Translations under genes and position numbers: made by a program
In this document: positions 28,139 to 35,119 of the stretch, in pieces
How the letters are laid out: each line of letters starts with the position of its first letter
How positions within the stretch are numbered: position 1 is the first letter of the stretch
The notes under the pieces: model-generated
What the model was told of the DNA's origin: nothing
The model's input: the letters and a program-made list of their open reading frames with translations, nothing else
The model's database searches: none
NCBI RefSeq assembly: GCF_027922165.1
Contig: NZ_BSFD01000001.1
Location: forward strand, 142,883-206,882
From: Brevundimonas intermedia
GTDB lineage: Bacteria > Pseudomonadota > Alphaproteobacteria > Caulobacterales > Caulobacteraceae
Direction: 5' to 3'
Length of the DNA: 64,000 nucleotides

Positions 28139-29629
28139 TCAGGCCGCCTCTGACTCTTCCGCCCGCTCCAGCTGGGAAACAGGCGTTCGTAGAAGATCCT
28201 GCTTCAATCGCCTGGCTACAGCCTCGGCAAGCAACGGCGGCACGGCGTTGCCGATCTGTCGGAACGCCGCGTTCATCGCTCCGGCGAACTGGAAGCTGTC
28301 AGGGAAGGACTGAAGCCGCGCGGCTTCACGGACCGACACCGTCCGCTTCTGCGTGCTGTCCCAATGGATGTGAGAATAGGTGTCCTTGCCCATATGAGCC
28401 GTCAACGTCCTGGACGGCATGGCCGGATTCAGCTTCCACCACTTGTTGGGAAACTTGGTCGGATCGTAAGGCGGAACATGCTTCGCGCGCAGCTGCTCCC
28501 AGTCAGGCGATCCCTCGACAGGTTGGACGGCGAGGGCTCCCAGCTGTTCGCTGAAGATCGTCTTCGCGACCGCCGTCGCGTGCGGATAGTCGCCGCCATG
28601 CTTCATGCGGCGGAAGATCTCGAAATCTCGCGGGGTGATCCTGACCATGTGGCCATCGCTGTCGGCGTGCGAAATCTGGCGGCCGGGCCACGCCCGCATC
28701 TTCCTCGCATAAGGCGAAAGGCCGGTGAAGCTTGTGTAGGGCAGACGATCGGTCAGCTTGCGCCGCCGCATCTCGGTCGGGGCCGAGAAATGCTCCGTAA
28801 TGCGAGGAAGATCGCTCAGCGCCGCCTTGACCGAGACCGCGTTCGGCAGGCCCGGCCGGGCGCGCGGAATGGTCTCGAATCGTGACCCTTCCACCGGAAC
28901 GTGCTTCAGCGCGACATTGCGCGCGCTGTCGTACCCGGAGGGAAGCTTCGCGGCATGGCTAGGCTCCGGAAATCCCGGAGCGAAGCCGAGGGAGCTGTCG
29001 ATCGCAACGAGGAACAGGCGTTCCCGCATCTGCGGAACGCCGTAGTATGCGGCGTTCAGCAGTGTGTACCGCGCGCTGTATCCCAGCGTCTCAAGCGTCT
29101 GACATATCTCTTCCGGCACATTGTGGCCGCCGTGATTGAGAATGTCCGGCACGTTCTCGATCAGGATCGCGACGGGCTGAACCGCTTCGACGTACTGAAG
29201 AAAGCGTTGATAGAGCTTGGCTCGGGGATCATTCACGTAAGCGTCGTCATCGCCGGTCACGGATCGAAGCTTGGACCGGCCGATCCGGGCGAAGGCCTGA
29301 CACGGCAGGCCGGCGGCAAGGACGTCGAAGTGGCCGACGACGTCGCCCTTCAGGCCGATCTCCGACGCCAGCGTCGCCGGATCGGAGGTCACCATGTTGC
29401 GGGCCTTGCTCCAGGCGGCCCTTCTGTCGGCTACCGGAGGCGCAAAGTTTAGCGCGTAGCTCGCCGCAGCGGTATCGTCGAACTCGACGTGACCCAGCAG
29501 ATCGAAGCCGGCGGCCTGCATTCCCAGGGACATTCCTCCGCACCCGGAGCACAGCTCCAGCGCACGCGGGGCCTTGCCGCTGCGCAGGCGGTCCAGCTTC
29601 TTTTGCCGGGCTGCTGTGTTGATCGTCAT
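28139..29629 (-). CDS. DNA (cytosine-5)-methyltransferase
   Basis: The 496-aa protein carries the C5-methyltransferase motifs: AdoMet site LELCSGCGGMSLG (24-36), catalytic Pro-Cys in GLPCQAFARIG (C110), IENVPDIL (158 onward), QMRERLF, and the C-terminal IGNAVPP. It transfers methyl groups to cytosine in a sequence context that cannot be read from sequence. Its length and intact motifs suggest an active enzyme. The Vsr endonuclease starts upstream and ends 11 bases before it, the usual dcm/vsr association, and the GHKL/Z1 genes follow. Confidence 0.93.
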   Translation of the reverse strand: MTINTAARQKKLDRLRSGKAPRALELCSGCGGMSLGMQAAGFDLLGHVEFDDTAAASYALNFAPPVADRRAAWSKARNMVTSDPATLASEIGLKGDVVGHFDVLAAGLPCQAFARIGRSKLRSVTGDDDAYVNDPRAKLYQRFLQYVEAVQPVAILIENVPDILNHGGHNVPEEICQTLETLGYSARYTLLNAAYYGVPQMRERLFLVAIDSSLGFAPGFPEPSHAAKLPSGYDSARNVALKHVPVEGSRFETIPRARPGLPNAVSVKAALSDLPRITEHFSAPTEMRRRKLTDRLPYTSFTGLSPYARKMRAWPGRQISHADSDGHMVRITPRDFEIFRRMKHGGDYPHATAVAKTIFSEQLGALAVQPVEGSPDWEQLRAKHVPPYDPTKFPNKWWKLNPAMPSRTLTAHMGKDTYSHIHWDSTQKRTVSVREAARLQSFPDSFQFAGAMNAAFRQIGNAVPPLLAEAVARRLKQDLLRTPVSQLERAEESEAA

Positions 29630-29640
29630 GGTCCGTCAGA

Positions 29641-30045
29641 TCATCCGAGATGTGCCGAAAGGCGTGATGCGACAAGGTCCGAATCTTTAACCTCGCACTC
29701 CCAGATTACCAAGGTTTTCCAGCCCTGATCAGTGAGATCGACCAGAACCCGTCGGTCGCGGGCCACGTTTACGGCGAACTTCCTGTTCCAGAACTCGACA
29801 TTCGACTTGGGCTGATACGCCAACCGACAGCCCTGATGGCGATGCCAATAGCACCCGTGCACGAAGACCACCTTGCAGCGTCGAGGGAAGACCAGATCAG
29901 GACTGCCGGGGAGGTCCTTGCGGTGCAGACGAAATCTGTAGCCCAGACGATGCGCGATGCGTCGCACGGCCAACTCAGGCTTGGTATCCTTGCCTCGAAT
30001 GCGCCCCATCAACTTGGAACGTTCGTGTTTGTCGACGATGTCCAT
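29641..30045 (-). CDS. vsr: Very short patch repair (Vsr) endonuclease
   Basis: The 134-aa protein matches Vsr throughout: MDIVDKHERSKLMGRIRGKD, PELAVRRIAHRLGYRFRLH, the nuclease region SPDLVFPRRCKVVFVHGCYW and NVEFWNRKF. Vsr nicks next to T:G mismatches produced by deamination of 5-methylcytosine, protecting the host from mutation by the adjacent methyltransferase. The ATG at 30045 gives the canonical N-terminus; a longer frame starts at 30090. It is the first gene of the methyltransferase/Z1 block, so a promoter may lie in the 86 bases between it and the reverse transcriptase. Confidence 0.92.
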   Translation of the reverse strand: MDIVDKHERSKLMGRIRGKDTKPELAVRRIAHRLGYRFRLHRKDLPGSPDLVFPRRCKVVFVHGCYWHRHQGCRLAYQPKSNVEFWNRKFAVNVARDRRVLVDLTDQGWKTLVIWECEVKDSDLVASRLSAHLG

Positions 30046-30131
30046 AGTGCTGATGTGCGGAGTGACACGAGGTTCGCCAAGAGCGAACACGTATCGGTCA
30101 CACCACGCATGCCCTTCTGGTCAGTGCCATA

Positions 30132-31403
30132 TCAGAGGTTCCAGTCGACCGCCTTCAACTGGGCTTCGATACCGTTGGCGAACGTCGCCTCGACCCGCCG
30201 GGCGTGGACGATCTTGCCCTCGATATGCCGGCGCAGGCTCAGAACCGAGCGGAATTTCAAGGCCCTGGCATGCTGGCTCGGCGGCACGCCCTTGTCGGCG
30301 AGCATATAGGCGTGGAGCCTGAGCTTGTTGCGATACTCGCGGGTAAGCCGCGGCTGGACGCCGTCCACTATCAGCCCGAGGACGATCTTGCGGGCTCCAG
30401 GGGGGACGATCCGGGTCTTGGTCACATGAGGCTTCAGACCCTGCCGGTCGAGCTCGTACATAACCTTGCCGATCACCTCTGTGGCCTGATCACGGTCAAA
30501 CGCCTTGCTCGCCGTCGACAGGGCGATGTCGTCCGCATAGCGGGTGTAGGTTAGGCCGTAGGTATCCGCGATGGTGGTGATCCTCTCGTCCAGGTCACGC
30601 ACCGCAAGATTGGCCAGCATAGGGCTTGTCGGCGCGCCCTGCGGCAGGGAGCCCATCGGAAGGGCCGGCCGGGGATTGCCCCACTGCTGGACCTCGACCG
30701 ATCGGTCGCTGGCGCGGTAGCCTCGGTTCCTGAAATAGGGATCGGGCTTCGGGTTCTCCTTCAGCCGTTCGTAAAAAGACGGCCCCCGACCGACCAGGTC
30801 GGAGGTCATGCCGGCACCGCCGTCGTTGGCTTGGTCAGGCCGGACACGCGTGCAGAGCCGGGTCAGCTCGAAGGCGAGCAGGCGCGGATAGCCAAGACCT
30901 CTGAAGACCCGATAGACGGCGGGCTCATAGATGGACTCGAAGAAGTTCTGAACATCGAGCTTAATGAGCCACCGGCATTGGCAATGTAAACGTGCGACCG
31001 CCACGATGTCGGCTTCGCGATGGAAGGCGACACTGGCCGGATGGCGCGGCGCCGTATGAAGGATACGCTGCAGGATCCATCGCTGCTGAGCCATTAGGCC
31101 CGGTGAAGGCACGGCGATCCGGCGCAGTTTGCGGGGAGCCGGCTTGGCCGTCCGACGGCCGTCCGTTTTTTTGGACAGGAAGAACTGGCGATAGGGCTCC
31201 GGGCCCCAACGGCCTGCCCAGTCGCGCAGCTTGAAATATGAGATCCCCCCTAACGCCGCGAGGTGTCCGAGGGTGAAGACCACCGCCCGCTCGGGGGCGT
31301 TGATAGTGATCCTGTGCGCGACCTTGAGCGCAGTCTGCAGGCCCGGCTCTGGCTTCTTCAGCGCCCTGCCGACCTTCAGATAGTGTTGCGAGGAAAAGGA
31401 CAT
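30132..31403 (-). CDS. Reverse transcriptase, retron-like
   Basis: The 423-aa protein has RT motifs in order: WLIKLDVQNFFESI (first catalytic Asp, 150), LPMGSLPQGAPTSPMLANL (249-265), YTRYADDIALS (catalytic D291, D292) and GLKPHVTKTRIVPPG, then KIVLGLIVDG where typical retron RTs have a VTG motif. Length, the LPQGAPTSP motif and the absence of maturase or endonuclease domains fit retron-type RTs rather than group II introns. A structured non-coding segment lies directly upstream, and the preceding gene encodes a PRTase-like protein, a known retron partner class. The ATG overlaps the proposed a2 repeat. The altered VTG motif is a reason for caution. Confidence 0.8.
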   Translation of the reverse strand: MSFSSQHYLKVGRALKKPEPGLQTALKVAHRITINAPERAVVFTLGHLAALGGISYFKLRDWAGRWGPEPYRQFFLSKKTDGRRTAKPAPRKLRRIAVPSPGLMAQQRWILQRILHTAPRHPASVAFHREADIVAVARLHCQCRWLIKLDVQNFFESIYEPAVYRVFRGLGYPRLLAFELTRLCTRVRPDQANDGGAGMTSDLVGRGPSFYERLKENPKPDPYFRNRGYRASDRSVEVQQWGNPRPALPMGSLPQGAPTSPMLANLAVRDLDERITTIADTYGLTYTRYADDIALSTASKAFDRDQATEVIGKVMYELDRQGLKPHVTKTRIVPPGARKIVLGLIVDGVQPRLTREYRNKLRLHAYMLADKGVPPSQHARALKFRSVLSLRRHIEGKIVHARRVEATFANGIEAQLKAVDWNL

Positions 31404-31590
31404 CGACTTTGACCCAATGGGGTGCGCCTGGGGGGACGTCGCCCGCCCGGCTCTCGGGCTAAGGCGAGGTTCTCCCAGCCGTGAGGCTAGGCGGTGGCTC
31501 GGCCGGAGGGTGTCGGCAATCCTAACCCCCGAACTCGGCCCGAAGGCTTGGTTCTCACTCTTGCGAGCGCCGAGCGTCTCTCGATGTCCT
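31397..31590 (-). ncRNA. Candidate retron msr-msd non-coding RNA
   Basis: Between the PRTase stop and the RT start, AGGACATCGA (31590-31581, minus strand) is perfectly complementary to TCGATGTCCT (31406-31397). The pair encloses 174 bases, in the position of the a1/a2 repeats that bound a retron ncRNA. The interior is rich in stems on the minus strand: CTCGGC/GCCGAG (31574-31569 with 31539-31534), a UUCG tetraloop closed by GCC/GGC, AGCC-TCAC-GGCT and GCCCG/CGGGC. A 10-bp inverted repeat in about 200 bases is expected only about twice in 100 by chance. The branch-point G and msd boundaries are not assigned. Confidence 0.55.
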
Positions 31591-32872
31591 AACCCCGCAA
31601 CGAGGACGGGAAGTACACGGAAACCCGGTCGTCTGGAATAGAGGATGTGTCACGCTTGACCCGGCCCACGGCTTTGAGTTCGTCCAGTCCTGCTGCGGTG
31701 ATGACGTTGGCCTGGGTCGTCCAGCCAGCTCTGGCGAAAGCGTCCAGCAGCAGATCTACCCGCGGCAGGTCGATCCCCGTTCGACTGGCTAGCCGTTCCC
31801 GAAAGCGCAGCCCATGAGCAATCGCAGCAAGGAGAAGGATGGCCTCCCGGGCTTCGACGTCGAAGCGGGCGAACAGGGCGGGGTCGGCCAGATGAGGCCG
31901 GTTGACTCCGGTTAACCGGTCAGCGAACTCCGCAGCGGTCGCCCTTTCCATGGGGACGTCCACCTCTACGCCGGACCGGGCGGGAAAAAGCGGCGTCCAG
32001 CGCCGTCCCTTCGCCCAGAACATACGCGGTGTGGTGTTTGGACAGCCGTGCCCGAAAGCCAGCAGGGTGCCTGCATTGTCGTAGCCGTACGGTCCCGGAT
32101 CTTCCTGTATGGGGCGCGGATCGTATTTGCGGCAAAGCGTCTTGATGGTCTCGGAGTCGTCGGCTTGGTCGTAGATCGTGGGGGCGACCTTCAGCGTGAG
32201 AACGTTCGGCTTCAACCGATGCTTCCTGACCCGCGCCAAGCCCTTCTCGGTGGCCGCGTAGCTGATCACAAGCACTTCGATCGGTATCTTCCTGTGCGCC
32301 CACCAGCTGCGGAAACTCTCGGTTCGCCACAGCGCGTCCAACGTGGTGACGATGCGGTTTCCAGATCCGATGATATCGGTGACGATCGCCAACCGATGTG
32401 TCGGTCCGCGCGTCTTCATCGGTCGAAGGCGATCCGGGCCAGGCGTTAAGAGAGCGTCGACGTCAGGCCGCCGGCACAATTCGCTCAGAAGCTGGGCGAC
32501 GATGCCTTCGCTGCCGATGTAGATCGAGCCGCGTGGCGGCTTGATGAGGGCCGGCCCGACAGATCCTGTTGCGCGCCGGACATTGCCAGGAGCGAGCTTG
32601 TTGAAAAAGCGGCTGTATCTGGGGAATTCCCGTTCCCCGTAGAGGGCGAGCCTGCCTTTCGCCGCTTCCCGGATGATCTCGCCTGCGATCCAACGGCGAA
32701 ACTCACTGGTCGAGACGAAGACGGTGTTGTCCAGGAGCCGGGTGGCCAGAGCCGTGTCCTCGTTATCGAACAGGCGAAGCCAAGCCTGACCCTGTTGTGT
32801 TTCCGAAAGTCGCATGGCTGCATCAGGCTCGCGATCGCGACGTCGGTCAACCGCCCGTCGCTGCAAGGTCAC
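31589..32872 (-). CDS. Phosphoribosyltransferase-like protein with C-terminal winged helix (retron effector candidate)
   Basis: The 427-aa protein contains a PRTase-like core, with IYIGSEGIVAQLLSEL and the PRPP-loop-like LAIVTDIIGSGNRIVTTLD (classical loops have two acidic residues where TD is seen here). A C-terminal winged helix follows (about 355-415; AREAILLLAAIAHGLRFRERL then LPRVDLLLDAFARAGW). PRTase-like proteins paired with an RT are one recognised retron type, where they are presumed toxic effectors. The GTG at 32872 has AGAGGA upstream; an ATG at 32815 is an alternative. Its stop lies at the a1 end of the candidate ncRNA. Confidence 0.75.
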   Translation of the reverse strand: MTLQRRAVDRRRDREPDAAMRLSETQQGQAWLRLFDNEDTALATRLLDNTVFVSTSEFRRWIAGEIIREAAKGRLALYGEREFPRYSRFFNKLAPGNVRRATGSVGPALIKPPRGSIYIGSEGIVAQLLSELCRRPDVDALLTPGPDRLRPMKTRGPTHRLAIVTDIIGSGNRIVTTLDALWRTESFRSWWAHRKIPIEVLVISYAATEKGLARVRKHRLKPNVLTLKVAPTIYDQADDSETIKTLCRKYDPRPIQEDPGPYGYDNAGTLLAFGHGCPNTTPRMFWAKGRRWTPLFPARSGVEVDVPMERATAAEFADRLTGVNRPHLADPALFARFDVEAREAILLLAAIAHGLRFRERLASRTGIDLPRVDLLLDAFARAGWTTQANVITAAGLDELKAVGRVKRDTSSIPDDRVSVYFPSSLRG

Positions 32873-32883
32873 TGAGCCGTCCT

Positions 32884-33060
32884 CTAATGAACAGCGTGAC
32901 CTCTCCTCATGGCGTTATGAAGATCATCCCCGCTGAACTCGATCTCGTATTTAATCCCTCGGGTGCCATCGGCCCCAAACTGGATCACTAGTCCGACGCG
33001 GACGTCCTCGTAATACTCATTGAAGATGCGAAACTTGCCATCGCGCATCTGCGCGCTCAC
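32884..33060 (-). CDS. Small hypothetical protein (58 aa)
   Basis: A GTG-started frame encodes a 58-aa protein with alternating charged and aliphatic residues (MRDGKFRIFNEYYEDVRVGL, then IKYEIEFSGDDLHNAM), which looks like a compact beta-alpha fold rather than random translation. It ends 12 bases before the PRTase start, so it is likely co-transcribed with the retron-like genes. The ribosome site is weak, and an ATG five codons in is an alternative. No family recognised. Confidence 0.5.
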   Translation of the reverse strand: MSAQMRDGKFRIFNEYYEDVRVGLVIQFGADGTRGIKYEIEFSGDDLHNAMRRGHAVH

Positions 33061-33119
33061 TTAAAGGTGCGCGCCCAGGCACTCATTTTTTGCCGAGTGA
33101 GAGGATCGTTCCCATAAAA

Positions 33120-33335
33120 TCACTTATCAAAGAAGTCGGATGCTGAACATTGCAGCCCGACGGCCAGCGCAAACACCGCCTTGATCCCGACGTTGCGTTC
33201 TCCGCGCTCAATCCCGCCGATGTAATTTCGGTGCAGGCCTGCTCGGTCGGCAAGCTCCTCCTGGCTTAGCCCCAGCGCAGTGCGACGGCGCCGCACGGCT
33301 TGGCCAAAACTCAAAAGATCAGGATCAACTTCCAC
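33120..33335 (-). CDS. XRE-family helix-turn-helix regulator
   Basis: The 71-aa protein is almost entirely one Cro/CI-type helix-turn-helix (FGQAVRRRRTALGLSQEELA, LHRNYIGGIERGERN). It resembles restriction-system controller proteins in size and sequence. It is the first of the long minus-strand series and is divergent from the gene at 33404. The palindrome at 33371 is its likely operator. It could time expression of the retron-like and restriction-like genes downstream. Confidence 0.85.
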   Translation of the reverse strand: MEVDPDLLSFGQAVRRRRTALGLSQEELADRAGLHRNYIGGIERGERNVGIKAVFALAVGLQCSASDFFDK

Positions 33336-33370
33336 CTGATGGACTTGCGGTGGACGCAGATCCTTCTCTA

Positions 33371-33385
33371 CACACTATCAGTGTG
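33371..33385. promoter_or_regulatory. Palindromic operator between divergent genes
   Basis: CACACT-ATC-AGTGTG is a perfect inverted repeat with a 3-base centre, 36 bases upstream of the XRE gene and just upstream of the opposite gene's ribosome site. A controller-type XRE dimer is the natural candidate ligand. Confidence 0.6.
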
Positions 33386-33403
33386 ATTTTGAGGATGACC
33401 CGA

Positions 33404-34225
33404 ATGACCGGCTTTGCCGACATCTCCGAGATGAGCCCTCAGCTTCAGCTGATGATCGGGACTGGATCGCACCTCGATCCTGCCGAACTCGATCCGCTGA
33501 TCATGCTCGCGTCGCTTACGGTCATTCAGAACGCAGCCCGTGCCGGCCTGGATGACGACGCCCTAACGACGCTTTCGCTGCTGCTGATGGTCTGGGCTCG
33601 TCAGCTGAGGGACAATCCCGACAATGGAGGGTTGGTGAAGACGACCGCCGAGGATTTGGCTGATCTCTCAGGCTGGCCTGTCGAGCGAGTGCTCACGTCC
33701 TTGCAGGCGCTGGCGCCGCATATCCTGATCGATGACCTCGCCCTGTTCGCCGAGGGGGATCTTGAGATTGGCTTGGCGCCCCTGCTGCATCAGGACGGCG
33801 CCGACTGCGGCGATCTGCTGATCCGGTATTGGACGGCTCACTATGTGATGAGAATGGGCCCCAAGCTCGAGGCTGCCGAGGAGACCGTCGCGGGTGGATT
33901 GACGCGAGCGAAGGACCTTGCCGGCGCCGGGGAGCGCGTGGCGAGGCTCCAAGTCCGTTGGGATGCCTATCGCGCCAAGCGAGAAGGTGTTGCTCACTAC
34001 ACGGTGTACGGCGCCGGCGCGGACCTAGCCGCCTTTGTGGATGATGTCTCGACCCTTGAGGCCTTGCACGACGCAGTGGTTGGACTGATCGACCCAGCCA
34101 GCCATGGGCCTAGGACCTTCGCTCAGGAATGCGGCCTCCTTCCTTGCACCAAGCTTCAGGCTCTCGCGATCAGTGCGGCTGAGCTGAAGCTGAACCCCGT
34201 CGAGGCGAAGGGTGTTCGGCACTGA
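33404..34225 (+). CDS. Hypothetical island protein (273 aa)
   Basis: I do not recognise a family. The protein is largely helical. It has an N-terminal region rich in aliphatic residues (ADISEMSPQLQLMIG), a central stretch that could be a winged helix (LVKTTAEDLADLSGWPVERV, about 90-125) and an acidic middle (LIDDLALFAEGDLEIGLAP). GAGG nine bases upstream supports the ATG at 33404; ATG 33395 and GTG 33350 are alternatives. It is divergent from the XRE regulator and shares its operator region. A replication or regulatory function is possible but unsupported. Confidence 0.65.
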   Translation: MTGFADISEMSPQLQLMIGTGSHLDPAELDPLIMLASLTVIQNAARAGLDDDALTTLSLLLMVWARQLRDNPDNGGLVKTTAEDLADLSGWPVERVLTSLQALAPHILIDDLALFAEGDLEIGLAPLLHQDGADCGDLLIRYWTAHYVMRMGPKLEAAEETVAGGLTRAKDLAGAGERVARLQVRWDAYRAKREGVAHYTVYGAGADLAAFVDDVSTLEALHDAVVGLIDPASHGPRTFAQECGLLPCTKLQALAISAAELKLNPVEAKGVRH

Positions 34226-34333
34226 AAGGCTGGGCATTCGGACGCGTGCACTTGTCGCCGTGTCGCACCGCAGCTTTGGTCACACGAGATGCTGCCTTAT
34301 ACGAGAACCACAGGGTTCGCTGGGAGGCGCCTT

Positions 34334-34468
34334 ATGATGGATGTTCTGATATTCATGGCCGGTGGGGTCACCGCATTGATCATAGGCTGGTTAGTGAAGC
34401 CCATTATCGGAGGGCTCATCGAAGGTATGAACGGTGGGACCAGGCGGAATAAAGACACTTCGGATTAG
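34334..34468 (+). CDS. Small single-pass membrane protein (44 aa)
   Basis: The frame has a strong GGGAGG ribosome site six bases before the ATG. It encodes a hydrophobic helix (VLIFMAGGVTALIIGWLV) followed by a short basic and acidic tail (TRRNKDTSD). The N-terminus is short and the C-terminus probably cytoplasmic. Such size and shape resemble type I toxin or small regulatory membrane proteins, but no family is recognised. It converges on the small membrane protein at 34597. Confidence 0.6.
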   Translation: MMDVLIFMAGGVTALIIGWLVKPIIGGLIEGMNGGTRRNKDTSD

Positions 34469-34596
34469 CGGCGGGCTCCGCGTGTCGGTCGATATCGCGC
34501 CCGCGCGTTCTTTCGGCACGGCGGATGTGCACGCCTCGCGGCGGTAGCCCTGCGCTTCCTGAACCAGCGCAGCCGGATCGACGCGTGAGACTTAGG

Positions 34597-34773
34597 TCAA
34601 GACGGCGTGCTTGGCTCATCATAATCGCTCGCGCGATCTTTTCGATCACACAGCGCTCGCACCATTTTGGAGATCACCGTCTTGATGGCGAGGATCGCGA
34701 CAATGGTGAACGAGAACACCAAAAGCATCTGTACAAAGTTCATCTGCAAGGCTTGCAGCTGGGCGTCGCTCAC
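34597..34773 (-). CDS. Small single-pass membrane protein (58 aa)
   Basis: A GTG start at 34773 follows AGGAGA by six bases. The protein has a short polar N-terminus (SDAQLQALQMNF), one membrane helix (VQMLLVFSFTIVAILAIKTVI) and a charged C-terminal tail (CDRKDRASDYDEPSTPS). A longer frame to 34833 lacks a ribosome site. No family recognised. It faces the 44-aa membrane protein across 128 bases. Confidence 0.6.
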   Translation of the reverse strand: MSDAQLQALQMNFVQMLLVFSFTIVAILAIKTVISKMVRALCDRKDRASDYDEPSTPS

Positions 34774-35119
34774 CGTCGTTCTCCTAGCTGGTTGGACAGC
34801 CAAATGTTGCGTCTCGAGCGCCATCCTAAACACAGCCTAGAGGGTATTGGACCCGTGTCAGGAGATAACGGACTCTGACATAGAAAATACCTGACCCCCA
34901 GTGGGGACCATTAGGAATATCATCCTGTGGAGGATGATGCACACACTACGCACACCTGCGGCCTACCTAAACATATGTTTTAAAAGGGAAAAACTCGGGC
35001 GCAGCCGACACCAAAGCGGCGCCAACACCGTCGCGTTTCCGTCATATTCCTAATACCTCAGTAAAGTCATGCACTTGGCCAGCGCCAACTTGGCGCCAAC
35101 TTCGCTGCAGATCACTGCG
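34774..35119. repeat. Gene-free AT-richer segment with several inverted and direct repeats
   Basis: It contains an 11-bp inverted repeat (ATTAGGAATAT at 34910-34920, ATATTCCTAAT at 35044-35054), a perfect 7-bp hairpin ATCATCC/GGATGAT (34919-34938), and GCGCCAAC copies at 35019, 35082 and 35093, the last two forming an 11-base tandem. The centre (about 34965-34995) is visibly richer in A and T than neighbouring genes. It could be a regulatory, transfer-origin or replication-origin region. Nothing in it looks coding. Confidence 0.5.

Noticed and set aside
30132..31403. Group II intron reverse transcriptase
   Set aside because: No maturase or HNH domain and no intron domain V-like hairpin noticed downstream; the RT is short with retron-like motifs and partner gene.
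34246..34452. 68-codon plus-strand frame overlapping the 44-aa membrane protein
   Set aside because: No ribosome site and odd composition; the overlapping 44-aa frame has GGGAGG and a clean membrane helix.
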